From positions 31,513,919 through 31,577,918 of the forward strand of contig CM046306.1 in assembly GCA_025267735.1 (NCBI GenBank): DNA of 64,000 nt, in the 5' to 3' direction. Positions 47,101-62,100 of this stretch are shown here, piece after piece. The stretch is from Mactra quadrangularis. Lineage: Eukaryota; Mollusca; Bivalvia; Venerida; Mactridae. The position numbers and the translations under genes are program-made. Below the pieces are notes generated by a model. That model worked only from the letters and a program-made list of their open reading frames with translations, had not been told where the DNA came from and searched no databases. Each line of letters starts with the position of its first letter. Within the stretch, counting starts at the first letter, position 1.

Positions 47101-50100
47101 TATGCAATTTCTTTTCAAAATATGTATGGTAATAAGTCAATATAAGAGTGTATTATTTTAAGATATTACTCTATAGGACCTTTCGTATAGCATCCGTTGA
47201 TAATCCACCAAGGGATGCTATACGAGATTTGTATACATGGGGAAACAAATGATGAAACAAAGTGATATAAGTTTAGATGCCTTTATTAATTGGATGGGAT
47301 ACTAAGGCCGCAACACATACATCGCAAACAATGTGAGATTTTAGCAGATGGAAGTTGGAATTGTGTGTGGAATGAGCAGCATAGCATTGTAATTGTATTT
47401 AAGCAACCCTGCATTTCGGCTGTGAGACACAGCTAGTGTAATAAACTGTTATCTTAGCAACTTTGTAATGCAACTCATTATAGCAGTTATGAATATAGGG
47501 CAAATAGCAACCAATAATAGCTTGTACAGCAAAATAGCAACCGTTGATAGCAACCTATTGTATAGCAAAATAGCAACCGATGATAGCTTGTACTGCAAAA
47601 TAGCAACCGTTGATAGCAACCAATTGTATAGCAAAATAGCAACCGATGATAGCTTGCACAGCAAAATAGCAACCGTTGATAGCAACCCATTGTATAGCAA
47701 AATAGCAACCGTTGATAGCAAGCAAGTTGTATAAGCTTGGAGGGTACGCGGGTAACTGCCCACTACAGGATACCCTGCCTCCTTACTTAATAGCAATTCA
47801 AGCAACCGATGAATCTATGTGGAATTTACATTTGCAATCTACATAGTTAGACATTGTCTCTAGGTGCTGGTTCAGAGTATTTGTCCATTTTACTTCTTCC
47901 AGATACCTAGAGTATGAAGAACCTGTAGTTTATTGACTAGAAACACTAAACCAACTTCCATCCGGCTAAAATTTCTCTAGAATTTTGGTTGCGACGTGTG
48001 AGTTATGGTTTGTATGAATGAAATCAGAAAAAAAAAAAAAAACTAAAACAAAAACCTGAAACACAAATCATTGTCTATTGGAATCTGAAAGCTCCTACTT
48101 CATAAAACTTAGCTTTTAGTTCATGATTGTTCACTTAAGGTGAAGAGTATAGTTCTTGTTGCTTATATGATATTAACATAGCATGATAACACATTCTTAA
48201 TTCGAATGACCAATTCCATGATTTACTGTTTCCATTCTTCCATATACTGTTTGAGTCCTTAACTTTGAGCATCTTTACACTGGTACTCACATCTTTGATA
48301 ACTTGTAAAGTCAAATTGTTAGCATCTTTAAACTGGTTCTCACATCTTTGATAACTTGTACAGCCAAATTGTATGACAAACAATCAAAACTGAAATGTAA
48401 GTAAAATCGGCAGCAGTACCTTTGCCAAGAATATGTTTCAAAATATTATGGTGAAGTAAAGTAGGAAATACATGGGTTGGGTGGGAGGGATGTCCTTTCT
48501 TGGTGGCAGACAGTAGGAAGAGGAAGTTCCAGGCAGATGCCTGATGGGAAGTCTGTGAGTTATTTATAGCTCAATATTAATAGTCAGAGGTCAAGATATC
48601 ATGTGATATCTATATTTAGAACAAAACACATGAATGAGGTTAGGAGAATTTGTAACTTGACATATGAAATCTAAAATAAAGGGCAAATATTACTCAATGC
48701 AATATTTGGTTTTAATTTTGAAAAAAGGATGACAGCCAGTCCGCCATTTTGAATTGGAATTGAGTTAAAGTGTATGTACACATCAACTGTGAACACCTGT
48801 GCAAAATTCTATCTAAATTAGTGAAGAAAAAAATCTGTTGAGAAATAAGCATACAGTAATTAAACTAAATTAAAAAGAATTCAAGATGGCCACAAATCGG
48901 CCATTTTGAATTTGGAATTGATATAAAGTGTATGTACACATCAACTGTAAACGCCTGTGCAAAATTCTATAAAATAAAAAAATAAAAATCTGTTGAGAAA
49001 TAAGCATGCAGTTATTAAATTAAATTTAAAAAAATCAAGATGGCCGCAAGTCGGCCATTTTGAATTGGAATTGATATCATATAACATGCATATAAACATC
49101 AACTGTAAACGCCAGTGCAAATTCTATAAAATAAGATAAGAAAAAAAAATCTAGAGAAAAAAGCATACTATACAATTATCAAATTAGATTTAAAATATAT
49201 AACACAATTAAATATTTTAAACAAGTGAGATATGTTTCCGTAGTTACATGAGTTTTGTATACACCATTAAATCATGGTATATAACAGCATCTATTCAAAT
49301 ACATTAAGAAATAAACATACTACAAATGTATTAATTTTTTGGGACAGACCACATATCCAACCAACCAACCAACCAACCAACCAACCAACCAACCACCAGG
49401 GTGATTCCAGTATACCCCCGAAAACTTCGTTTGCAGGGGTATAATTAAATTAGTATAAAGAAATAAAATAAAATTAATACATGTACAAAATTTGAGATTT
49501 CATTTTTAAAAAAAACAACTACCAGAAAACAGGCAATATCATCTTAATATGTAAAAATAAATAAATGTGTTATTTATCATATATTCTAACATCTCATATA
49601 TATCTTTATACCTTTTTCAAGTCAATATCATCAAGATGATTCTGACAGAACTGAACACTAGCTTGCCAATCTGAAGAGTTGAACTCATATGGAATATTCC
49701 ATCCTAAAGGTCCAAACTTTCTTCTTTCCTAGAAATAAAAATATATATTTAAAACTGCAGTCTGAAATCAGCTAAATATCTTAATAAATAACTATATATT
49801 TTAAAGATAAATATCCATTGAAAGAAGTGATATTAAATTCAAGCATAAATGTACAAAAATACATGCATTTAACATCTATAAATATGCAATGAAAATATGA
49901 AATCATGAGTCTATCACAACGCTACACTGGGATCTGCTAGACACTCATTAAGAAAAAACACAAATTTCTATCTATGGACTGTTCCAAATTAAGTCTATTT
50001 TTAAAATTCAACTGATTAAAGGCTGAGACACAAAGATACTATATGTAAGGTTAACATACATATTAGAACATTCATGAAAGAACAATGTTTCAGCAGGAGT

Positions 50101-53100
50101 ACTTTTTAGTTGCATCAAAGTATTTTACTAAAATAAATCAATGCCTGAAATATATGGCCTATACAAAAAATATACTTACATCATTACCAAAGCTACAATT
50201 GAAAAAAACATAACAACAACAAAGTAGTAACTATAACTGCAAAAATTTAACAATAAAAAAAGAAATATTGTAACATTTAACAAACATAACAAAACAAACA
50301 ACATGAAATCTAAGTCTTGGGCTACATAACCATTTACTTTATTACCATGCTAAATGATAAACAATTGTATCTAAAGGTTTTTTTATTAAGTCAATATTTC
50401 TTATTTTGCCATTAAATTGCAAGATCAATGTGTAAGTAGGCATTATTTTTAAAATAAGAAAACATTAACAGAATAATTATTAATATTTTAACTGAATAAC
50501 ATGAAGTGAACTAAAGATTATTATAATCAATTACCTGTACAACTGTATGAAGGAAAGAGACACCAAATAAAACAGGTTTCCATTGTGGCATACTACAGAC
50601 ATCAAGATAATCTTGACTAATACCAGCATATGTTCTCTTTAAACCAGCTTTGATACCTTGAGGTGGTTCATTAGTAAACTTGATGGATGTCTGTAAGATA
50701 ATAATTATCATTTAACAGTTGCAAATCACTATTTTAAATTTCCTTTTTTATGTTCAGTGTTAATGTTCTTTTACTACGTCACAAGAATAACATTACTCTG
50801 AATTGTTTGTACTTTGATTTGAAAATCCAGACATTCAGAATAAAACTGTTCAGACACCACACGAGCCTCTTCTCTGCTCTTTTCCTCACAAAAGAGCAGT
50901 ACTCTTGTCCTTGAAGAACATTTTATAAATGAAAGTGCCAAGTAACCTAGCTACTGCTAATTTTCTCTATGAAGAAACTTACCAGAAATTGTTGCATTCC
51001 ACTCAGATGTAAATGGTTACTGTGGGGATCTCTTACTCAAAGGCATTTTCAAACATTATGTGCTGATGTACAAGATTGTTAAATGGGATGAATTGTCTAT
51101 TAATCAATTTTCTTTACAAAATAATGTCAATAATATAAATAAGAGTGATAAAAGGAGGAATTTCACACATATAAAGACATTTTGTGAAACACGACTTTTG
51201 TATACATACCTGCAGAAGACTAATGGGAAAGCCATTGTGAGGTTCTGTTGTAATCCAAACTCTAAATCCTTCATGTATTTGTTGCGTTTCTAGTAAGGTA
51301 TCTAATAATTCATCCATGAAATTTAAACCAAGATGGCAATTTTGTAATAAAGCCCAGCCACCCTGTAAATATAAAACATAAAGTTGCAATGCATAAGATG
51401 AAGCAGCAAGTCATATCAAGTTCTAATGCTTTATACTGAGCGTAAAATGAAAAAAATGCCATATACTAGGTGAGCATATTGTTACAGAAATAAATTAATG
51501 TTAAAAACAGACTATGTGCAGCTGAAGTAAGAAAACCTTTAAATTAATCAAAATGTCACTTCTACTCTCACATGATTAATCAGTCTGCAAAATTAGTTCA
51601 GGAAAACCCTTTACTTGTGCAACCAAAATATACAAAGAATATAAAACAAAAGTAGCTAAAAAGACTCTTCAGACAATCACTTTCATAATTATACTTACAG
51701 TTTGCATGAAAGCATGTATAAGTTTTCTGGCATGAACTTCTTGTCCTTGACCCATAGAAATAGCTCTGAAGTCTGAAAACAGCATAATGGTAGATGAATA
51801 AAACTCTTTTACTCATATTAACATTACAGGAAATATAATACTAAAAATTTGGAAGCTACCTAAAACATTCGCTTGAAGAAAAACAAACTAAGATGCATAT
51901 GAGGCAATCAAAAGTTGGAGAGTCAAAATAATCAAACAAGGTCATAATTATGAGCCAAATATTTCTTGGTTTGTTAAGAAATGTAGCCATGTTTAAAATT
52001 TAGGAGAGATTATTTTAACTCAAATTACCATCAGGCTAATACAGCTGATTGCATCCTAACAGGTATATCAAAAGACCAAGGCACTGGGTTTGTAAAAGTG
52101 AAACATAACAGGCTTACCAAGCTGTTTCTTTTTACATAGGTTTTCTATCTGACTAGTGGGATCAGATCCCATTGATAGAAAACAAATCAATGGTGTCCTG
52201 GGGTCACTTTCTCCCCAAGTTGCTTCTAAGTTTAGTAACACAGCTTCAGCATATAATGGTCCCATCGAATCACTGATATACTTCCTAGCTTGTGGAACTG
52301 ATCTGTCTGGACACCAGCATCTATAATATACATTTTGTAATTATAAAATGGTGAAAAATATTTTAGATACAAATTTAGTAAAGTCACCGATTAAAAGAAA
52401 AGGAGCCAGAAAATGTTTACTCTACTTACCGTTTCTACCACCATTGGAAGGCCAAAGTCTGACTTAATCCAAGAAGCCCAAGTAACTTACTTTTCATTCT
52501 TGGCAAAGAATTTTTTTATCAGAAATCACTTTCAACATAAAATTAAAAAAAAAAATGTAATGCAATGTATGGTTCTTAAAACACAGTTTCTAATAGGTCA
52601 ATAGTCCTAGTCTATTATGCTGAAGAGTTTTGATCTCTGGACTTGAATTTTAACTTGTACCAGCACATACCAGACACTGATAACTGATCTACTCAAATGT
52701 TCATTTAAAATGATACATAACAATACTCTAAAAGATGGGTAGGTCCTGTCTAAAAATCATTCCACGATGCCTTGATATGTGGTCAGATGCCTAATGATTG
52801 TGCTGGATGCAATAAGAGCAATTTTTGTCATAGATGATAATATCATATAAATAGTTAGATTGAAGTCATAACTAAATAAGCGCTTTTGAACATATATTCA
52901 ATATGAAAAGAGCGCTATACAAATACGGTATATAATAATAAAAAAAAAATACAACATCAATGAAACATCATTATAAAATCAATACCTTATAAGTAGCAGT
53001 TTCTTAAAAGAGTCAAGAGCAGCAGTGTATCCATCTGGCATTACTTCTTCCTCAGGGGCATCTTTATCAAACCAAGCTTTCCAACCTTTATCATTACGAG

Positions 53101-56100
53101 CAACTTGATTAAGAATTTCAGAAAATTGTCCAAGAGAGCTTAATTGTACAAGATTTAACCAAGTCATATCTGATATCCATTTAGCTGGTTTAGGGGTGAC
53201 AGCATTTAAATCTAAGGCTGCTCCACCTGTAAATAAAATGTTTTAGTCTAGTACTAAATGACAAACGCACTGCTAGCAAATCATTCCAAGCACCTTCCAA
53301 AGTCTGGGTAAAAATTAAACAAAACTTAAATACTGTAACATACCAGCTTATGTTTTTATCAACTATATGAGACCAATTACATACATAAACTTTGAAAACA
53401 ACATGAGAATTCACAAATTATACAACTGCAAGATTTAAAATAAAGATCTTGAATTAAACAAAAAATTCTGCGAATATTTGATAACCCAAGTGATTTCATA
53501 TGAAGCAAATGCTTACCTTTGATAAAAGTTTGAAATTCTTCATGCTTGACTTTTCCTTGTTGTAGATCAATCTTTAAAGTCATAAGTAGAATAAACAAGA
53601 ATTTATGTTCCTCATACAATCCTCTACAGGTATAACGAAAAGATTCGTATGTTAAACAATCTATTATATTTTGTATTCTCTTAGCTGGCACTGGACTTTT
53701 CTCTGACCTGAAAGAGAAATAAGAAGTAATTTTCAAAATCAGAAATAAAAGTAACATTATACTGCTTGTATGCTAGGAGTAACAGGGGTTAACAGGGACT
53801 TAGCTAAGAATAACATACTGAAAAATCTATGATATCAATGAAATCTCCCTTAATTCCACTTAACATTTTTTTTAGAGATACCTTTGAAAGTTAATCAAAT
53901 CAATAAAAAATAGCATAAGCAAGGAAATATAATTAAAAAATATATATAGAACTTACCTAGCCATAGAAATATCAAAAATACCCAAGAACTGAGTAAGAGC
54001 AGTTTGATACATTCTATTAACAATGGTCATGTCACAGATCATAAAGTATAATATACTTCCTCTTGATGCAACTGGAAAACAAAAAAAAATCATTTTAAGA
54101 CAATTTCTACATTTAAAGAATTTTCTTGGATTTGTTCATGTACATTGAAATTCAAAGTATACTGAATAATCATTAAAATAATAGAAAAATGCAGAGTTAT
54201 AGACTTGAATCACCTGCAGCAATAAACTTCATGAAAGTCATTGAAGCACTCAATGCATAGTATTTCTATTTGTTATTATACAGGGATGAGCCTGGGTTCT
54301 AAATTTAGGGAGAAGTGACTTCTCCCTCCCAGTAATTTAGGGAGAAGTGCAGTGATGTGAGGGAGAAGTGAGGATGGACAAGCGGGAAAAGTTCGATGAG
54401 CCGAATGGAATGTTTTGAACAGAATTCATAAACTTCTCAAATGCAAACTTTTCTAGAACTTCTATCCTTTAAATACATGTAATTACTATTACATTTAGTA
54501 AATGATATGTCTGCTGTAACTCACAGGTAGTGTATTAAATACTCCCTGGATGTTTGATTACTGAGTTATTTGTTCTATGTTTTACACAAAATTCACAGAA
54601 CACATTGATTTTGTATCAAATTGTAAACTTAAATTATCTAATTTTTATTTCAATAAAACGTTCTTCTTTTTGGTTTAGCATTTTTACTTGCTAGTATATG
54701 TTCATCAAAAGAGATTAAAAATGCACATACGACCATTTTTGGAAAATATGTTATCAGTGTCCTCGTTTTTGACATTTCTTTGTTTAAATATTTTTTATTT
54801 AATTAAGTCTGCCGTAAAGAACATGCATTTTCTGAAATATAACATAATATGTAGCAATGTATGCCTATTATTGATTTTTTAGAGTCTGCAAGCGGGTAGA
54901 TTACGTGACCAACCAGAGTTTATTCTTGAAATCGATATCAAACTTATCGGGCCGACATATAGCACTATTGTTTTATAAGCGGATGCTGGTTGATCTTAAA
55001 GGTGACAATATACACAGGGAGCATTGATAAACAAACAAGTCACTAATTATCGGCTTTTAAGGCGTGTATACTAAAAGCACAACTCCCGCGTAGTTGATAG
55101 GTCGATTACGTAAGAAATGCGGATGTAAGATACGTTCCATTCGTCGTTAAATCGAGGTCTCGAGGACTGTCATAATCTGGGTCATAATTTGTTACATTGA
55201 TTTTCCGAAAATGTCGGCGACTTCGTTTTGCTTTGATGTGCTAATAGAGCCAAGTTTTAACGGAAAGGGCGACTTCTTCGCCCGAATCGCCCTCTCGGCT
55301 CATCCCTGATTATAGAGTGCTGCCAACATTGAAAGAGTTCTTCCATTTATGAAAATTCCTGTCAATTTAGATCCATTATCAATATTGATGGTCAGTTGGC
55401 CCGTATAATATTCCACAATTCAAAAGTTCTGCTTAAGTAATGGCCAAGTTGAAGTAACACCTGATAGAAGTAAAATATGTTTACTTATGACCATGGTAAT
55501 CCAAAAATACGCTGAAATCAGCAGACTGTGTGAAAATTCAGCCCTTAACTATAATCATTATAACAAACCTGGTCTGAATTCTTCTCTAGCTTCATTGATC
55601 TTTATTTCAGTTTCAGCAGCAACAGTAAGTTTCTCACTAACTTCAGCAGCTGTTACCTTAGTAACACCTAGTACAGTAATCAGTGATTCATCATCAACAA
55701 GAGAACCCTAAAATATAACAAAAATACATTAGTTTTAAATCAAATCTCAGTAAATTAAGATTAAGTTATAACTAAAATAGATATTCACTACAATAGATAA
55801 GAATGTTACCATTTACTCCAAGGGTCATGTGTTGGATGCCTTTGTGGAATCTGGTCAAAAAATATTTTCTACAGACATTTTCCAATGAACCTTTACGTCA
55901 AGTAAGCAGTTGTCAGCTATTGGTGACAGTATGTAATTAATATTATGTTAAAAACTTCTGTCCAGAAATCTAGGCCTGTCCAGGAACAGTAATACAAATT
56001 ACTGATTTCAAGAGCAGATTATTTCACATTAATGTCTCATATTTATAATTTTATAATTTTTACATGGATTTACATAAAAACAACAGGTCTTACAAGATGA

Positions 56101-59100
56101 AACAATTTCAACTGTAAGATAAATTTATATAAAGATATATAATCTGTAATACAAGATCATGTAAAATTACCTGAGTACTGGTTAGTTTATACAATAAATT
56201 ATCTTCCAGTTCCTTCATCTTACGTTTGTTGGCTGTTACATCTTCCATTAATTTCACACGTTCTGCTTCAAGTTCCTGAATTTTTTTTAACAATTTCGTC
56301 AAAGCATTTTCAATTAGACCGTCATGATTACATAAAAAATATGTACTCTCATCACCTTATCCAGTTTTTTCATAGAATATCCACTGAATTTGTGAAATTG
56401 AAATCAATTTCTGCTAGATATTGAATCCAAACTTTGATTAATCATAACAGCTCCATTTTTTATACAACCTATCTGTAGATGTACAGCAAATGTGTTTAAG
56501 CCAGTAATAATAACAATTGAATAAGTAAAGGCAAGTTTCAGGCTTTGTCAAGTCTTGAATGTTAAGATTTTATTATCATTGTACCTAAATGTGTGAGTAG
56601 AATTTTCAGTATGAAGAAAAAACATTCAGAAACACTAAAAGTTAAGAGTAATATAAACTGCATTCTCTTAAACATTCCTTATACCTTGCACAAAATAATG
56701 AGTAATAAACTGTGCAAGAGTAATATTCTGAAAATAGCATTTAATAAGAAAATTGCTTACATTTTTCTCAGTCAATATGACACGACCAAGGAGCTGATCT
56801 TCAAGACCTTTCATGGTTACAGTAAAATCAATTATAGATGTTCTTGCACTAACCTGAAACATTTTGTAAGAAGTTAAACACATGACAGAAGAGCTATAAG
56901 GGGGGATAAATGAAACTATTTTATTGGTACAATAAGTTTCAAAAGAACATAACTCCGAATATCTGTGGATAGAATGGTCTGAATGTCTAATTAACTTATA
57001 CACATAATCCTGGACTGGAACATTCAAATGCTCACACATCCATCCACAATGATATATTGTATTAAATATGTAGGAGTACAATAAACCTACCTTAAGATGT
57101 TTTAGTATGGTAAAATACTAACAACTTCTATAAAAAATTGGATGAAGTTATGAATATTTTAAATGAAGCAACCAAGATCTTGTGAATTGTAAATTTACTA
57201 GCAGCAACAGCATACCTAATTTCTCATACAATGCACTGTATACAAAATTTAAAATATCGGGGGGGGGGGGGGGGGGTTTAACAAAATGCTTTCACAAAAA
57301 AGTATATTATATCACAAACCTCTGGTGTGTAGGCTGGGTTGGCAAGTTTTGTAGTTATATACAAATAAAAGCCATTCATAACATCACATTCTTTGTCTCC
57401 AACTTTTACCTACAATGATAAAAACACATGTCATCAAAAGCTCATCATGTTTACAAATGTTACAATCTTAGTACAAGTTATGCTGGAGATACTTTTTAAA
57501 ACCCCTATCCACAAATTTTAAGTTTAATTAGTAACAAAAGCAGTTTTGACAAAAATATGTTTAAATTAATACTATAAAGAAATTAGCAGTAGTCTTGGAC
57601 AACACATTTGAAATTTGGACACCAAAATGTAACAAAGAAAACAGTCAAAATATAAGGGTTTGAACAATAAAAGAATTCCTGATGGTTTCATTCACTACAT
57701 TTTTTCTTCGTAATATATTAATTGCCCAAGTAAAAGTTTTGGTTGTACAAAAACACAAAAAATGGTTGCCCTGGATAACTGCTTATTTCACAGACACAGA
57801 AAATGTAGCAAAGGCAGGTATTAAATTTAAAACCCTAAATTTGAAGACTAAATACAATAAAAGTTACAAAATGTATACCTTGTAAGTTGATCCAGATTTA
57901 ATAAAGTTTTTCTCCAGGACATTATCTAAAGCAGGATCTAACTCTTCTTCCACATCTTCTATAAGTAATGGTCTACCAAGTGATAATGCATCTTCTAAAT
58001 GGGTTCTAAAATACTTGTGATTTAATGATGTCACCTGAAATACATGATTGAGGAAATAATAAACTTTATAAATATCAAATTTATAGAATTGTGTGAAAAT
58101 GAATGGATGTTTTTTAACAGTGGTCATACAATACAAATATCAAGTTTGGGACCTGAGAAGAGTTCCTTCTCATATTATGTAAAAGCTGCTGAACACATGA
58201 AATCAGGATTTAAGGATTCTCAGCATAAGCACACAAGCTGAAAGCATAGAATGTGTGGCCTGTTTTGGAAAAGTCAGCATTATCTGACAATTGACACAAA
58301 CACAAATGGTCTACAAAACAAGAAAAGTCAAACTGTAGATGACTTACAAGTTCATTAATAAGATGATAAAACACAACAAAACAGTATTGCAATAGCAAAA
58401 GGTAACATTTTCAAGAGAAGAGTAACAAACCTGTAGCTCTCTTTCTTTTTCTCTGTTCTTAATCCAGATTTTACCTTGACCTTGGGGATCAATTAGAAGA
58501 GGATATCTTGTAGCTTTGGTAGTTATAATTCCATTTTGTATGGACAAGTCATCATTTGGTAAACCTTGTATGTTCCATTCACCAATCTGTATAAAAGGGG
58601 AAATAAAACAAAATTACTATTTTCAGGTTATCAATTTGTATCATAGGTGCAAGGTCATAAAATCAGTGTTATATTTGAGTTTGAAAAAGAAATGCTTTAA
58701 GGGTAATTACATTTTTTTATTGGACTTCACACTGTATACCAACATTTTTATATGATAATGTGAAGCAGCAGACTTACATAACAAGCTTCTTGTACACTTC
58801 ATTTACTCTTCCACAAGATTCATAATGTAGACAAAGAGAATAGTAAGCAGACATATAAAACCATGCAGACATTAAAGTTCTAACAAGTTCCACTGGATTA
58901 ATTTATTTTTTGAGATATTGAGAAATGACTTAAACCTTTTTATCATGAAAGTCAAGAAGTCAAAAAACACTTCTCATGAGTGAAACAGAAAACAATTGTT
59001 GAAAGATATGAAGTCAATAAAAATAGTTATATTATATCTTACAGTGGCATTATCAACAAGCATACTAATCAAGTTAAGATCAGCTGTGTATGGAATTTTC

Positions 59101-62100
59101 TTCTGGTACATTTCTTTCTGCCAATTTGTTATAAGTTTGTTTCTAAATTCTTGATTGAATGGACCAGAATAAGATAAAAATCCTGTACACAATAACACAT
59201 CTCCAACAAGCCTGGAAAAATAACATGAGTTTCTAAAGTGTGTTTACATGTTTACGTATCATCAAATAGAAAGACCATACAATAGCAAATATATGCATCA
59301 GGGCTGTATATATACATGTTAAGTATATGCTAAAAATATTATTCATCAGTCTGACTAGCTCAATTAGTAAGTATTTTAAAAACAAGCAGAGGGTTGCTGA
59401 CTCAAGCCCTGCAATCAGGTACTTTGCATACCATTGTTCACACACGATTGTTTACTTATTTAAGATAATTTCTGTCTAAGCCTGTACAGCTTACATATGA
59501 CTAATGGGCCAAATCATTATCACAGTCTGGAGATGTTCCCCTCGTTTGATTAGGAAAATCATTCAATAACCTAAACTGTTAGAAGATGGGACACAATCAC
59601 AAAATTTAACCACTTGCTAAAAGTTATTATGTCAATATATTGGAATGCTTCAGAACTGCAAAACCAGGCACAGAAATTCATTTGACAGTTTAGAGGACTG
59701 TAAATAACATTATTTACCTGTCAATTTGAGATTTAAACTGTTTACTCTGTTCTGTCCATCTTATTTTTTCACCAGCAAGACCACCAATTAGAGCTGATGC
59801 AGCAACCATTCTTCTTTTACAAGACTCGGCATCATCAAGTAATTCCTAAAATAAATTCACAGAGAATTTTTTACAATTTTAAGCCTCTTTTACTGTATAT
59901 ACAAATACTTTTATTTCTGAACTTGCTTTCATTGTCTAGTGATTAAGTCAATGTCTAGTCAATAACCTCTCACTGGTGATGTTCTGATTGCAAATGCTGC
60001 AGCAGATCATGGCTCTGCATGATTTAAAGTAAAGTCATTTCAGAGACATACCTAACACATGGTAAAGTGACTTGTCCATGTCAAATAGCTGTTGGTAAAA
60101 GTTTACTGATGTGTTTACTTTGTAAACTAAGTATCAAACTTTGTACAAATATCTTGGTTCAGCTATCTCTACCAAACATTATCTTATAGTGTAGATTTTA
60201 CCTTAAGTTTTAATAACATAAACCTACCTACCATCAAGAGATGAATAAGAATAATGGATTAGTTATCATTAACAGAAGGCATTACATAAAGATGGATCAT
60301 TTTAGGTCGGAACATCTCATTAATTTACCTGTTTTTCTTTCATGGCAGCATCATACAATGCTTGTACTGCATCCAATTCTCTTTGTTTGTCATCTAATTG
60401 TGCTTGAGCTTTAGAAAGTTCAGCAGACGCAACACCTAATTTTGCTTCTTGTACTGCCAAATTTGCCTGAGAATAAATGATAGGATATTTCTTGAACAAC
60501 CTAAATGTAACACTCTACTATGAACAGTGATCTACAGCTACATTCCAAATCATCAGTTTAAAGTAGATTGCAAAATTAGAATAAAACTCTTTTCAATGCA
60601 ACTTTCTTTCAGGTATTAAACACATATTCAACAATATCACAATTAGTTCACTAATTTAAAATAAAAAAGATGAACTAATTGTGCCAATAAACATACTTAG
60701 TCTTGCAGATTTTGGCATTGCAGCCATTGCCTTTAATTTTCTTGAGCACAAGAATGTTTAATGGCGAAGGGAAGAATTATAATAAGTTAATTCACAAGCC
60801 TGAATCAATTTTCATCAGCTGTAGGCTTTGGGGTCGTGGCTTAGGACAATGACTGCAATGAATAACAGCGGCAATTTTTTGGCAATTTAATGAAAATTAC
60901 AGTACTTTGTCTTTCACTCTAATAAATTGCTTACCTTCAATGGTAGTACTTCTCTATTGACACCATAGAAGAATGCCATAGCAGTAGACCAGGATAATAG
61001 ACCAGCAACATTGCTACATACTTTCTTAGCTGTTTCCATATTATAATCTTCCATACGTAGATAAGGCTCCAGTAATTCCACTGTCTCTCCATTGATTGTA
61101 TCCTTAGGAAAACTCTGTAAACTTTGTAAGAATCCAGAAGCACTCATCAACTGAAATATAAAGTACATTGTATTTTATAAAATTGACAAGACCATAAAGA
61201 GAAAAATGATTCATTCGAAGTTACAGAAAATAACAGTACAGGGCATGACTTTTCCTCATCCTCTCCTAATATAGTGTATTACAATAAAGTTATAAATACA
61301 ACCAGTCAAGCCTGCTAACCACTACACCACTGCCAGCATCTAAGCGCAATGAGCTCTGCAAAGTTTCACAAGAAACAGATTAATATTATAAATAAAAATA
61401 AATGTGTAGTTTCTCAATGCAAGAATATATATTATGATTGAAAATTACTGAAATAACAATATTAACAGATATGAGAAAGGAAGACTTACTTTCAGAGATT
61501 CTGCCCAAGAAGGTTTAGGACAAGGTCTTTCTGGATCTTGTGTGACTGGATCTACTTTCTTTTGGAACAATATCAAGACAACATCCATAATTCTCATAAT
61601 CAAATGTGGAGGTTTACCCAACTTTTTCACAGTTGCAATATCAGCAGCTTTAATTGTCTAAAATGTATAAGATTATTTCATACAAACTTATTTTAGCTTA
61701 ACGATGAAATAAGTTACCACAACTTAGATTATTCTCTCTTAGAATCCATTCCCTAAAGTACAAAATTTGTAGGTCCTAGGATAGTTTCTTGCTCCAAGGA
61801 ACCATGAATGTACATTCAGAAGAATTCAACACTTGTTAAAACTAGTCCAATAAAATATTTTTGACCAGTGCAACCTCATCAAAACTTAAAACAAACAGTT
61901 GGACTATTCCTACAAAGAGTAAAAAAATTGCATGTTGAAGATATGAATAATATAAAATCATAGACCTGTGAGATGCTAATCACCTTGAAATCATTACATT
62001 TTTTAAATTATAAAGATAGCATTGGCTATGTGTTACATGCAACATGTGCACTGGCTTGAATAATATTACATTTTTACTCAAACAATATCAATGAGGACAA

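Larger units (their letters stand above)
45780..49200. repeat. Dispersed tandem array with AAGATGGCTGCCAGTCAGCC motif, dynein intron 22
   Basis: Units of roughly 130-150 bp, each carrying the imperfect palindrome ATGGCTG-CCAGT-CAGCCAT and phrases such as GTACACATCAACTGTAAACG, CAAAATTCTATAAAATA and CAGTAATTAAA, occur at about 45780-46230, 46810-47110 and 48715-49200. The array is interrupted by LINE 3' ends (46341-46810) and by the solo Ngaro unit (47153-48714). A piece near 46176-46225 (GGAATAATGCTATATTTAAT) is shared with the pearl-like element at 14775-14810. Confidence 0.75.

Noticed and set aside
61300..61345. Further SINE with box-A-like GTGTAGTGGTTAGCAGG on the minus strand
   Set aside because: Box A looks good, but no box B was found at suitable spacing, so it is too weak to list.
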